Of a stretch of 20,391 nucleotides of DNA, positions 1 through 6,653 are shown in pieces. The stretch is from assembly GCA_937901105.1 (NCBI GenBank), contig CALCHD010000100.1:1-20391 (forward strand), read 5' to 3'. The stretch comes from an uncultured Bacteroidales bacterium. Lineage in GTDB: Bacteria > Bacteroidota > Bacteroidia > Bacteroidales > UBA932. A program made the position numbers and the translations under genes. How positions within the stretch are numbered: position 1 is the first letter of the stretch; each line of letters opens with the position of its first letter. The notes below the pieces were generated by a model, which was not told the origin of the DNA, made no database searches, and saw nothing but the letters and a program-made list of their open reading frames with translations.

Positions 1-50
1 CTTGACAGACAGAACCAAAATCTGTAGTGCTACCATTACACCATATCTCA
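1..50 (-). tRNA. tRNA-Gln (anticodon TTG), 3' part cut by window edge
   Basis: Read on the minus strand from position 50, the sequence folds as a tRNA: a 7-nt acceptor strand, a 4-bp D stem (GTGT/GCAC) with loop AATGGTA, and a perfect 5-bp anticodon stem (ACAGA/TCTGT, positions 25-21 and 13-9) around the loop TTTTGGT. Loop positions 34-36 read TTG, which decodes the Gln codon CAA. The T arm and the 3' acceptor strand lie outside the window, so acceptor pairing cannot be checked. A canonical Bacteroidota promoter sits immediately upstream. Confidence 0.9.
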
Positions 51-59
51 ATGGAAGTG

Positions 60-91
60 CAAAGGTATGTAAAAATTTTCTATAACCCAAA
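60..91 (-). promoter_or_regulatory. Promoter of tRNA-Gln (TTTG-N20-TACCTTTG)
   Basis: The minus strand carries TTTG (91-88), exactly 20 nt, then TACCTTTG (67-60). This matches the Bacteroidota housekeeping promoter TTTG-N19-21-TAnnTTTG in both boxes and in spacing. It would start transcription a few bases before the tRNA 5' end at 50. The -33 box lies inside the last codons of the upstream membrane-protein gene, so the tRNA probably has its own promoter as well as any read-through. Confidence 0.75.
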
Positions 92-547
92 AAAATCCAA
101 AAAGGCCTGGCCGTAAAGGATGTACAGTATGGTCCATACTCCAAATCTGAGGGCCTTGCCCAAGAAGATGAATATTACGCACTTGGGGAAATTTATTCTG
201 TAGAATCCGAGTCCTATGGCAAAGACATCGCCAATGAACGGAAGCCAGCAGAGCATTGCCATAAATGGGCCGTATTTGTTTATCCTGCTGCGCTGTTTTT
301 CAAGTTTTTCTTTGGATACGTGGAAGTATTTCTCAATCCATTCCCATTTGCCAAGGTATCCCATGCCGTAGGAGGTGAGGCTGCCAAGGCTGTTGCCCAG
401 GGTGGCAACGCAGAATGTTGTGATTGGATCACATCCTGCAACCATTGCCCCAACCAGCAGGATCTCTGCGCTGAACGGTATTACGGTTGCTGCCAGAAAG
501 CATCCAATGAAAAGCCCCACGAGGCCCAAACCTAACAATCCTTCCAT
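80..547 (-). CDS. DedA/YqaA-type small integral membrane protein (VTT/SNARE-associated family)
   Basis: This 155-aa, very hydrophobic protein has the layout of YqaA/DedA-like proteins: an N-terminal membrane segment (about 5-35), a Gly-rich re-entrant stretch around 48-66 with GNSLGS and YGMGYLG, a charged amphipathic loop (72-92), then KYGPFMAMLCWLPFIGD (91-107) and a C-terminal membrane helix (120-150). The WLPFIGD motif is characteristic of the family, whose members are linked to envelope homeostasis or lipid movement; no substrate can be assigned here. The ATG (545-547) overlaps the tadA stop by one base (TAATG), which suggests translational coupling in a two-gene unit. It is shorter than E. 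coli DedA (about 220 aa) but normal for the YqaA subgroup. Confidence 0.8.
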   Translation of the reverse strand: MEGLLGLGLVGLFIGCFLAATVIPFSAEILLVGAMVAGCDPITTFCVATLGNSLGSLTSYGMGYLGKWEWIEKYFHVSKEKLEKQRSRINKYGPFMAMLCWLPFIGDVFAIGLGFYRINFPKCVIFIFLGKALRFGVWTILYILYGQAFLDFFGL

Positions 548-990
548 TACCTTTTTGCTTTAAAGAAATCTGAAACCATTTTGCCGCATTCATCGGCAAG
601 TATTCCTCCAACTACCTCTGTTTTTGGGTGCATGAGCGATGGGGTGAACTTGGAGTATCCCCTTTTGCTGTCGGGAGCACCATAAACCACTCTCTTTACC
701 TGTGACCAGGCAAGAGCAGCCGCGCACATAGGACACGGCTCCACAGTTACGTATAATGTACACTTGTCCAGATATTTGCCCCCTATTGTAGAGGTTGCCA
801 TTGTTATTGCCTGCATCTCGGCATGGGCAGTTGCATCATTGAGGGTTTCGGTGAGGTTGTAGGCTCTGGCAATCACTTTGCCGGCGCATACCACCACTGC
901 CCCAATTGGCACTTCGTCCTTTTCAAGGGCTTTGCGGGCCTCTTTCAGTGCCTCCTTCATGAACAAAATATCGGGATGATTGTTTTCCAT
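547..990 (-). CDS. tadA: tRNA-specific adenosine-34 deaminase TadA
   Basis: The 147-aa cytidine-deaminase-fold protein has both zinc motifs: HAE at residues 56-58 (His ligand and proton-shuttle Glu) and PCPMC at 85-89 (two Cys ligands). The context TLYVTVEPCPMCAAAL and the later VYGAPDSKRGY are TadA-like. TadA converts A34 to inosine in tRNA-Arg(ACG) so that it reads CGN codons. I chose the ATG at 990. The frame opens earlier at a TTG (1008), but that TTG lies inside a probable -7 promoter box and the extra residues are not family-like. The stop overlaps the next gene's ATG by one base. A free-nucleobase deaminase of the same fold is a less likely alternative. Confidence 0.88.
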   Translation of the reverse strand: MENNHPDILFMKEALKEARKALEKDEVPIGAVVVCAGKVIARAYNLTETLNDATAHAEMQAITMATSTIGGKYLDKCTLYVTVEPCPMCAAALAWSQVKRVVYGAPDSKRGYSKFTPSLMHPKTEVVGGILADECGKMVSDFFKAKR

Positions 991-1005
991 AAGTTGAGTT
1001 TTGTA

Positions 1006-1013
1006 CAAATGTA
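1006..1013 (-). promoter_or_regulatory. Probable -7 box (TACATTTG) of tadA
   Basis: The minus strand reads TACATTTG, a full match to TAnnTTTG, ending 15 nt before the tadA ATG. I find no TTTG at the expected 19-21 nt upstream; a TTG occurs only 14 nt away. The call therefore rests on the -7 box and its position in the divergent tadA-groES spacer. Confidence 0.45.
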
Positions 1014-1047
1014 GTTATTTTTTGTGTCAATTTGGCAGAAAGGGGAT

Positions 1048-1063
1048 TTGGCACTCATTTTGC
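1048..1063 (+). promoter_or_regulatory. Sigma-54-type -24/-12 promoter match upstream of groES
   Basis: The plus strand reads TTGGCAC, 5 nt, TTGC, so the invariant GG (1050-1051) and GC (1062-1063) are separated by exactly 10 nt as RpoN promoters require. It lies 48 nt before the groES ATG and would give a leader of roughly 37 nt. A competing reading exists: TTTG (1031-1034), N20, TCATTTTG (1055-1062) fits the Bacteroidota housekeeping promoter apart from the important A of the -7 box. No full CIRCE operator is present. Which factor uses the region cannot be settled from sequence. Confidence 0.5.
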
Positions 1064-1111
1064 CCATATAAAAGGCATAAGACGACAAAAAATTTAAAAA
1101 ACATAACAACT

Positions 1112-1381
1112 ATGAACATTAAACCATTAGCAGACAGAGTATTGGTAGAGCCAAAAGAGGCTGAGACCAAAACAGCAAGCGGATTGTTTATTCCCGACAA
1201 CGCAAAAGAGAAACCACAAGAGGGTACAGTATTGGCAGTAGGTCCCGGCAAAAAGGACGAGCCTATGGAGGTAAAAGTTGGCGATACAGTACTTTATGGC
1301 AAATATGCCGGTACCGAGGTTCATGCTGACGGCAAATCTTATATTATCATGCGCCAGAGCGATATTTTGGCAACTATCTAA
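1112..1381 (+). CDS. groES: Co-chaperonin GroES (Hsp10)
   Basis: This 89-aa protein is the heptameric lid of the GroEL folding chamber. The N-terminus IKPLADRVLVEP is the family signature; the mobile loop that contacts GroEL spans about residues 16-33 (TASGLFIP), and the C-terminal KSYIIMRQSDILATI is typical. The frame stays open upstream to 1001, but the ATG at 1112 starts the conserved protein and follows an A-rich, Shine-Dalgarno-less leader. groEL follows after 21 nt, forming the classic groESL operon. Expression is probably driven from the promoter region at 1031-1063. Confidence 0.97.
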   Translation: MNIKPLADRVLVEPKEAETKTASGLFIPDNAKEKPQEGTVLAVGPGKKDEPMEVKVGDTVLYGKYAGTEVHADGKSYIIMRQSDILATI

Positions 1382-1402
1382 TCATTTTAACAGTAAATTA
1401 TC

Positions 1403-3034
1403 ATGGCAAAAGAGATAAAATTCAATATGGATGCCCGCAACCTTATGAGAGAGGGTGCAGATGCATTGGCAAACGCAGTTAAGGTAACTTTGGGACCTAA
1501 GGGCAGAAATGTAGTGATTGACAAGAAGTTCGGAGCTCCTCACATCACTAAGGACGGTGTAACTGTTGCTAAAGAGATTGAGCTTGAGGACAGATTCCAG
1601 AATATGGGTGCCCAGATGGTTAAAGAGGTTGCTTCAAAGACCAACGACCAGGCTGGTGACGGTACAACTACCGCTACTGTTCTTGCACAGGCTATCATCA
1701 ACGTAGGTTTGAAGAACGTTACTGCAGGTGCAAATCCTATGGACCTTAAACGCGGTATTGACAAAGCTGTAGCAGCAGTTGTTGCAAACCTTAAGATGCA
1801 GAGTACAGAGGTTGGCGAGGACTACTCAAAAGTTGAGCAGGTTGGTACCATCTCTGCAAACAACGATGCTTTCATCGGCAAGCTTATTGCTGATGCAATG
1901 AGCAAAGTGAAGAAAGAGGGTGTGATTACCGTTGAGGAGGCAAAAGGTACTGCAACAGAGGTGAAAGTTGTTGAGGGCATGCAGTTTGACAGAGGTTATA
2001 TCTCTCCTTACTTTATGACAAATCCAGACAAGATGGAGGCAGTTCTTGAGCAGCCGTACATTCTTGTTACAGATAAGAAGATCTCTTCTATGAAAGACCT
2101 TCTTCCAGTTCTTGAGCCAATTGCAAGAGAGGGCAAATCATTGCTTATCATTGCAGAGGATGTTGACGGTGAGGCTCTTACAACTCTAGTGGTTAACAGG
2201 CTTCGCGGTACTATCAAAGTTGCTGCAGTTAAGGCTCCAGGCTTTGGCGACAGAAGAAAAGAGATGCTTCAGGATATTGCAACCCTTACAGGTGCAACCG
2301 TAGTTTCAGAGGAAAGAGGCTTTACCCTTGAAAGCTGCAACATTGCAATGCTTGGTACTGCAGAGAAAGTTTCTGTAGACAAGGAGAACACTACAATTGT
2401 AAACGGCGCAGGCAACAAGGATGCAATTGCAGACAGAGTGGCACAGATCAAGAAACAGATTGAGACAACTACCAGCGATTACGATCGCGAGAAACTTAAA
2501 GAGCGTCTTGCTAAAATGGCAGGCGGTGTGGCTGTACTTTACGTTGGAGCTGCTTCAGAGGTTGAGCTTAAAGAGAAGAAAGACAGAGTTGAGGATGCCC
2601 TTAACGCAACCAGAGCTGCTGTTGAGGAGGGTATCGTAGCTGGTGGCGGTGTTGCATATATCAGAGCAATCGACTGCCTTAAAGCTGTTAAAGCAGAGAA
2701 CGATGACGAGCAGACAGGCATCAACATTATTGCTCACGCTATTGAGGCTCCACTTAGAACTATCTGCGACAACGCAGGCGTAGAGGGCAGCGTAGTTATC
2801 CAGAAGATCAAAGAGAGTGAGGGCAACTTCGGTTACAACGCACGCACAGAGGTTTACGAGGACCTTCTTGCTGCAGGTGTAATTGACCCTACAAAAGTTA
2901 GCCGCGTGGCTCTTGAGAATGCTGCTTCAGTAGCCGGCATGTTCCTTACAACCGAGTGTGTAATTGCAGACAAGGTGGAGGACAATCCAATGCCAATGGC
3001 TCCAATGGGTGGCGGAATGGGCGGAATGATGTAA
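1403..3034 (+). CDS. groEL: Chaperonin GroEL (Hsp60)
   Basis: The 543-aa subunit of the 14-mer ATP-driven folding chamber is full length. Visible landmarks are the ATP-site stretch VTLGPKGRNV (28-37), the catalytic GDGTTTATVLAQ (85-96, with Asp86), the apical-domain substrate-binding region (about 190-370), and the Met/Gly-rich C-terminal tail ending GGGMGGMM. The sequence is typical of Bacteroidales GroEL. It is the second gene of groESL and is followed 22 nt after its stop by a strong hairpin terminator, so the operon has only two genes. Codon use is restricted, as expected for a highly expressed gene. Confidence 0.98.
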   Translation: MAKEIKFNMDARNLMREGADALANAVKVTLGPKGRNVVIDKKFGAPHITKDGVTVAKEIELEDRFQNMGAQMVKEVASKTNDQAGDGTTTATVLAQAIINVGLKNVTAGANPMDLKRGIDKAVAAVVANLKMQSTEVGEDYSKVEQVGTISANNDAFIGKLIADAMSKVKKEGVITVEEAKGTATEVKVVEGMQFDRGYISPYFMTNPDKMEAVLEQPYILVTDKKISSMKDLLPVLEPIAREGKSLLIIAEDVDGEALTTLVVNRLRGTIKVAAVKAPGFGDRRKEMLQDIATLTGATVVSEERGFTLESCNIAMLGTAEKVSVDKENTTIVNGAGNKDAIADRVAQIKKQIETTTSDYDREKLKERLAKMAGGVAVLYVGAASEVELKEKKDRVEDALNATRAAVEEGIVAGGGVAYIRAIDCLKAVKAENDDEQTGINIIAHAIEAPLRTICDNAGVEGSVVIQKIKESEGNFGYNARTEVYEDLLAAGVIDPTKVSRVALENAASVAGMFLTTECVIADKVEDNPMPMAPMGGGMGGMM

Positions 3035-3055
3035 TATTCCCCTTCGGTATAAAGC

Positions 3056-3100
3056 AAAAGGGAGGGATGTTCCGGTTTCGGGGCATCCCTCTTCCTTTTT
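3056..3100 (+). terminator. Rho-independent terminator of groESL
   Basis: The stem 3063-3074 pairs with 3079-3090 (AGGGATG with CATCCCT, continued inward by TTCCG/CGGGG with two G-T wobbles) around the loop GTTT. It is followed by a T-rich run with five T's at 3096-3100, and an A-rich run lies on the 5' side. This is a strong intrinsic terminator placed directly after groEL. Confidence 0.88.
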
Positions 3101-3137
3101 GACTGTTCCTGAGGAATTTTACTTAATGGATTCCCCA

Positions 3138-3273
3138 AGAGGTTAAGAGCGTGAACCTCGTTCTGACGCGCTATTTAAGAAGCAGGTGCGCTTAACCCTC
3201 ATGGCGTACTCTAGGTTAAGTTCGCCAATATGCATTTGAAGTGTACGGAGAGAGGATAGGTGTGCTTAATCTC
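3138..3273 (+). repeat. Two degenerate ~74-bp tandem units with GGTTAAG ... CTTAA(C/T)C ends
   Basis: The 388-nt gap between groEL and the next gene holds no credible gene. Within it, AGGTTAAG at 3140 is followed about 50 nt later by AGGTGCGCTTAACCCTC, and the same arrangement recurs 73-74 nt downstream (AGGTTAAG at 3213, then AGGTGTGCTTAATCTC). The two units match well at their ends and poorly in the middle. The ends are inverted copies of one another, so each unit could form a hairpin. The first unit also contains the perfect inverted repeat GAGGTT-N9-AACCTC (3139-3159). Positions 3274-3347 show no further clear element apart from another CTTAA at 3333. Confidence 0.5.
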
Positions 3274-3347
3274 TTGACAAGTTGCCGCGACACCACTTGT
3301 GGCACTAAAACTTGCAGATAATGGACAATATCCTTAACTTGCCGTTA

Positions 3348-3392
3348 CATATTGCCCTTACCGGGGTGAGCATATTGCCCTTAAGGGGTGTG
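3348..3392 (+). repeat. Tandem 22-23 bp direct repeat with palindromic core
   Basis: Two adjacent copies (3348-3370 and 3371-3392) both begin CATATTGCCCTTA and end in GGGGTG(A/T)G. The second copy has the palindrome CCCTTAAGGG, the first a degraded version. They lie 30-75 nt upstream of the lipoprotein start, a position suited to paired operator sites. A weak -7-like TATAATTG (3407-3414) lies between them and the gene. Confidence 0.55.
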
Positions 3393-3422
3393 TGCAAGGT
3401 TTAAATTATAATTGTCGGGAAT

Positions 3423-4430
3423 ATGAAAAGGATGAAGTTTCAGATATTGGCTGTTGCGGTGGCGGCTGTACTTCTTGCTGCTTGTGGCGGCGGTAATGGT
3501 GCCGGTAATGGTGCCGGGGGCAACAGGAGTTTCAACAAGAATTGGATTAGAGGTTCTTTTCCTATGGCTTCAATACCTATGTATATGAATGATCAGGAGG
3601 AGGTTACGAAATATATGGCGCAGAATTTCTGGGATAATTTCTTTAGAATTGAGATTGATGGCAAAGAGGAGGGAGATGCGGTGCATGGGGTGTATGAGAA
3701 TTCGTTTGAGAGCGCTTTTGGAAGATATGCAATGCTGGCTTCTATGGTAGGAGCGCAGGAGATGGAGGCTTCAATTGCAGTGTTCTTTCATAATCTGGAT
3801 TCTTTGGCTTTGAATGGTGAGAGGAGGCCGCTGCTTAAGGTTATGGAGCTTATGGAGAAGTATTTCTACGACCCTAATTCTCCGGTGCTTGATGAGGAGA
3901 TGTATTTGAGTGCACTGGAAGGGATTCTTGCCTGCAAATCGCTTTCTGATACAGACAAGATGCAGTATGAGTACCAGCACAGGATATGTTCGCTAAATAG
4001 AACCGGAACACCGGCGTCAGATTTCAAGTTCAGGCAGATGGCGGCGGGCGGCAAGATGAAGGACGGCAGCCTTTATGACATTAAGGGAGATTATACCCTT
4101 ATTTTCTTCAATAATCCGGGATGCCATGCCTGTGGGGAGATTCTGGAGGCGATTGTGAATTCACCGGTGAAGGATATGGTTTCCGGCGGCAAGGTAAAGG
4201 TTCTGGCAATGTATATTGATGAGGATCTTAAGGGCTGGAGGGAGAACCGCAACAAGTTCCCGCAGGAGTGGATATACGCCCACGACCACAATATGATTTT
4301 AAGGGACAACAATATCTACGGGTTGAGGGCAATCCCGAGCATGTATCTGCTGGATAAAGAAAAACGGGTGATCCTGAAGGATGCACCCGTTGGCAAGGTT
4401 ATTTCTTATCTGCTTGAGCAGACTATTTGA
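3423..4430 (+). CDS. DUF5106 / thioredoxin-like lipoprotein
   Basis: This 335-aa lipoprotein has a charged start, a hydrophobic stretch and the lipobox LLAAC with Cys21 as the lipidated residue, then a Gly/Asn linker (22-34). Residues about 45-195 resemble the Bacteroidota DUF5106 domain (helical, with the YLYDPNSP-type motif seen here as KYFYDPNSP, 146-153). Residues about 196-335 form a TlpA/thioredoxin-like fold with the redox motif C234-H-A-C237 (in FFNNPGCHACGE) and the cis-Pro loop AIPSMYLLD (Pro305). It is probably a periplasm-facing thiol oxidoreductase anchored in a membrane, but its partner is unknown. No functional partner is adjacent: the neighbour is convergent and overlaps it by 8 nt. 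The ATG at 3423 is chosen because the signal peptide begins there. Confidence 0.85.
   Translation: MKRMKFQILAVAVAAVLLAACGGGNGAGNGAGGNRSFNKNWIRGSFPMASIPMYMNDQEEVTKYMAQNFWDNFFRIEIDGKEEGDAVHGVYENSFESAFGRYAMLASMVGAQEMEASIAVFFHNLDSLALNGERRPLLKVMELMEKYFYDPNSPVLDEEMYLSALEGILACKSLSDTDKMQYEYQHRICSLNRTGTPASDFKFRQMAAGGKMKDGSLYDIKGDYTLIFFNNPGCHACGEILEAIVNSPVKDMVSGGKVKVLAMYIDEDLKGWRENRNKFPQEWIYAHDHNMILRDNNIYGLRAIPSMYLLDKEKRVILKDAPVGKVISYLLEQTI
3492..3515 (+). repeat. 12-bp tandem repeat coding the NGAG linker
   Basis: GGTAATGGTGCC occurs twice in tandem (3492-3503 and 3504-3515), encoding Gly-Asn-Gly-Ala twice just after the lipidated cysteine. Its 12-nt period keeps the frame, so copy-number changes would only lengthen or shorten the linker. 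Confidence 0.8.
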
Positions 4431-6117
4431 TCTCCATAATTGCCTCTGAAATGTTGATCATGAAGTCACCTACGTGCTCGCACTCATTTACAAGATCCAT
4501 GTAGTAAACACCGGTAAGGTAGTTGTAGCTCTTGTTCTCAAGGTTAAGAAGGTGCTCCTCCTTAAGGTTGTTGCGGTATTCGTTGATGTCCTGCTCAATA
4601 TCCTGTGCATTGGCAATGTCATTGATCTGGGTGTAGCCCTTCTCAAGGTTGTAGATCATTGCCTCAAAGCCTTGGGTAAGAAGGTCCATCATGTAGTTGA
4701 GCTTCTTAACCATACCCTCGTCAAATTTCATGCTGTGGATATTGCGGCGCTGAAGGATACGTGCTACGTTGAATCCTGAATCACCAATGCTCTCAAGCTC
4801 GCTGATGATCTTGTACATGGCCTGGATTCTGCGGGCAGACTCCTCACTGATTACACCGTCTTTAACCTGATCAAGGAATTTTGCAATCTCCAGCTCAATG
4901 CGGTCTGTTACCTGCTCATAGTGCTCAAGTTTCTTGTATAGAGCATCAAATTTTTCTGGATCAGTCTCATTGATTGCATTTTTTGCGTATACATACTGTC
5001 TGCGGCAGATGTCTGCGTAGTGTACAATCTCTTCCTTCGCCTGGTTAAGTGAAAGCTCTGCAGTGCTCAACATACCGCCCTGGATATACTGCAAGCGGAA
5101 TACCTCTTCCTCTTTCTTGCCTTTGATAAGCTTGGTAACCAAAGTTGCAATCTGGTTGGTGAACCATACAAGGATAAGGGTGTTGCAGATGTTGAACAAT
5201 GTATGAACCATTGAAATTGCATACAGTACAGAGTTGGATGAAGCGCCAGGTACAAGAGGGTTGTCCAAGCCCATTGCCATGATGATTTTTGATACAAGGC
5301 CAAGGAACGGATGGAACAGGATAAGGCACCATAGAACTCCAAATACGTTGAATACAGAGTGGCCCATGGCAGCTCTTCTTGCAGAAACGTTTGCTACCGA
5401 TGCTGCGATGTTTGCTGTAATGGTTGTTCCAATGTTCTCTCCAAGAACCATTGCAGCACCCATCTCAAACGGAATCCAGCCGTTGTTGCACATTACAAGG
5501 GTAAGGGCCATGGTTGCACTTGAAGACTGCAGTACAATGGTAAGGATTGTACCTATAAATACGAACATGATTACAGATCCGAACCCGTAGTTTGTCCACT
5601 GCTGAAGGAATGCAAGCACCTCTGGAGAGTTCTGCAGGTCAGGGACAGAGGATTTAAGGAAACTCAAGCCCAGGAACAGCAAAGAGAAGCCGATGATAAG
5701 CTCACCAATTGATTTTTTCTTTTTGGCCTTGCACATCATGAATGCAAAGCCGAATGCTATAAGTGGGATTGCAAGTACTGCAATGTCTGCTTTAAAGCCA
5801 AGTAGAGAAATCAGCCATGCTGTAAATGTTGTACCGATATTGGCACCCATGATTACACCAATAGACTGGACCAAAGAGAGCAATCCGGCGTTAACAAAGC
5901 TCACTACCATAACGGTGGTGGCACTTGAAGACTGGATTACAGCGGTAATGAATAGTCCTGTGAGAATTCTGGATACTGAATTTGAGGTCATGGCTGCAAG
6001 GATGTTTCTCAACTTGTCTCCGGCAACCTTCTGAAGAGCCTCACTCATGAGGGTCATACCGTAAAGGAACAGACCCAAAGATCCCAATAGGGTTAGAATG
6101 TTAAAGACTGCGTCCAT
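4423..6117 (-). CDS. Na/Pi cotransporter family protein with C-terminal PhoU-like domain
   Basis: The 564-aa membrane protein has the two inverted NptA/SLC34-type repeats: QSSSATT at 62-68 with GANIGTT at 91-97, and QSSSATM at 197-203 with GENIGTT at 226-232. The QSSS motifs form the sodium/phosphate site in this family. Membrane segments fill residues 1-330. Residues about 345-560 are a cytoplasmic helical PhoU-like domain, which in relatives is thought to regulate transport. The likely role is phosphate uptake or phosphate-linked signalling. It has its own -7 box (6147-6154), and its last codons overlap the convergent lipoprotein gene by 8 nt. No pst or pho genes are nearby. Confidence 0.9.
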   Translation of the reverse strand: MDAVFNILTLLGSLGLFLYGMTLMSEALQKVAGDKLRNILAAMTSNSVSRILTGLFITAVIQSSSATTVMVVSFVNAGLLSLVQSIGVIMGANIGTTFTAWLISLLGFKADIAVLAIPLIAFGFAFMMCKAKKKKSIGELIIGFSLLFLGLSFLKSSVPDLQNSPEVLAFLQQWTNYGFGSVIMFVFIGTILTIVLQSSSATMALTLVMCNNGWIPFEMGAAMVLGENIGTTITANIAASVANVSARRAAMGHSVFNVFGVLWCLILFHPFLGLVSKIIMAMGLDNPLVPGASSNSVLYAISMVHTLFNICNTLILVWFTNQIATLVTKLIKGKKEEEVFRLQYIQGGMLSTAELSLNQAKEEIVHYADICRRQYVYAKNAINETDPEKFDALYKKLEHYEQVTDRIELEIAKFLDQVKDGVISEESARRIQAMYKIISELESIGDSGFNVARILQRRNIHSMKFDEGMVKKLNYMMDLLTQGFEAMIYNLEKGYTQINDIANAQDIEQDINEYRNNLKEEHLLNLENKSYNYLTGVYYMDLVNECEHVGDFMINISEAIMEIK

Positions 6118-6146
6118 TTTAGTGAAAAGTATTTGTTTTATGAATA

Positions 6147-6154
6147 CAAATATA
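6147..6154 (-). promoter_or_regulatory. Probable -7 box (TATATTTG) of the Na/Pi cotransporter gene
   Basis: The minus strand has TATATTTG, a full TAnnTTTG match, 29 nt before the ATG at 6117 in a 125-nt divergent spacer. No -33 TTTG occurs at the right distance. On the plus strand the same spacer holds TATATTCG (6197-6204), one base off consensus, which may serve the gene starting at 6243. Confidence 0.45.
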
Positions 6155-6242
6155 AATCTAAAAATTGAGGAGTTAAAGAAACAGATGAATATTTGTTATA
6201 TTCGCAACAATAACTTAACAATTCCCCATTTAAATATCCCCA

Positions 6243-6590
6243 ATGAAACGCTTTAGTGTAATTTCCGGTGTGGTTTTCCTTGCAGTATTCCTGTTTTCGC
6301 ACACACTTCAAGGCCAGTATGTGGTTAATGGAGGGGTGAGCCATAAGGTGAAATGGATGCAGGCGGGAGGCAATTCCTATAATGTGATATATCCAAAAGG
6401 GGCAGATTCCCTGGCATTGAGGTATCTGTGGCTGCTGGAGCAGAGCAGGAGGGATGTAATGCTGGGCCTTGGCGGGATAGAGCCGGCCAGGCTCCCGGTT
6501 GTGCTGTATAACAGTACAATGCACAGCAACGGAATGGTAGTGTGGGCTCCAAAGAGGATGGAGCTGTATACACTTCCAATGCAGCAATAA
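6243..6590 (+). CDS. 5' fragment of a split secreted peptidase-like/beta-propeller/barrel gene
   Basis: These 115 codons encode a signal peptide (MKRF, hydrophobic 5-20, probable cleavage near the QGQ at 23-25) and the start of a mature domain (KVKWMQAGGNSYNVIYPKGADSLA ... VVWAPKRMELYTLP, shown here only in part). From my knowledge of large Bacteroidota secreted proteins, this resembles the N-terminus of a roughly 950-aa family whose next element is an HExxH-type helix. The frame ends at TAA 6588-6590, yet the continuation lies in the same frame from 6591 on. I read this as the front of one gene with a nonsense codon, not as an independent small protein. A short exported peptide made on its own is possible but has no support. 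Confidence 0.7.
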   Translation: MKRFSVISGVVFLAVFLFSHTLQGQYVVNGGVSHKVKWMQAGGNSYNVIYPKGADSLALRYLWLLEQSRRDVMLGLGGIEPARLPVVLYNSTMHSNGMVVWAPKRMELYTLPMQQ

Positions 6591-6653
6591 AGAGTTCTTT
6601 TTTGGTTTTATACCGATAGTATAACGGACCGCGAGCAGCGTCATGTAGGGCAG
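6588..6653 (+). other. Nonsense codon and degraded zinc-motif segment joining the two gene halves
   Basis: The TAA (6588-6590) is followed by 21 in-frame sense codons without ATG, GTG or TTG up to ATG 6654. They translate to RVLFWFYTDSITD, then REQRHVGQ. The REQRH (6630-6644) stands where a zincin HExxH would be: the first His codon reads CGC, one transition from CAC, while Glu and the second His remain. A run of six T's lies at 6598-6603. Because both sides share one frame, no frameshift is needed to rejoin them. Confidence 0.75.

Noticed and set aside
991..1008. TTG start extending TadA by six residues
   Set aside because: The TTG overlaps the -7 promoter box, and the ATG at 990 gives the normal family length.
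1048..1081. CIRCE heat-shock operator at groES
   Set aside because: TTGGCACTC resembles the left arm (TTAGCACTC), but the sequence 9 nt later shows no right arm GAGTGCTAA.
3300..3315. Second sigma-54-like match TGGCAC ... TTGC upstream of the lipoprotein gene
   Set aside because: The GG-GC spacing is 11 nt instead of the strict 10, and it lies over 100 nt from the start codon.
3321..3404. 27-codon open frame ahead of the lipoprotein as a leader peptide
   Set aside because: It simply runs across the tandem repeat, has no promoter or ribosome-binding evidence, and no recognisable composition of an attenuator peptide.
6598..6603. T6 run as a programmed frameshift site rejoining the two gene halves
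   Set aside because: The halves are already in the same frame, so slippage would not help; the barrier is the stop codon, and its context is not a known readthrough signal.
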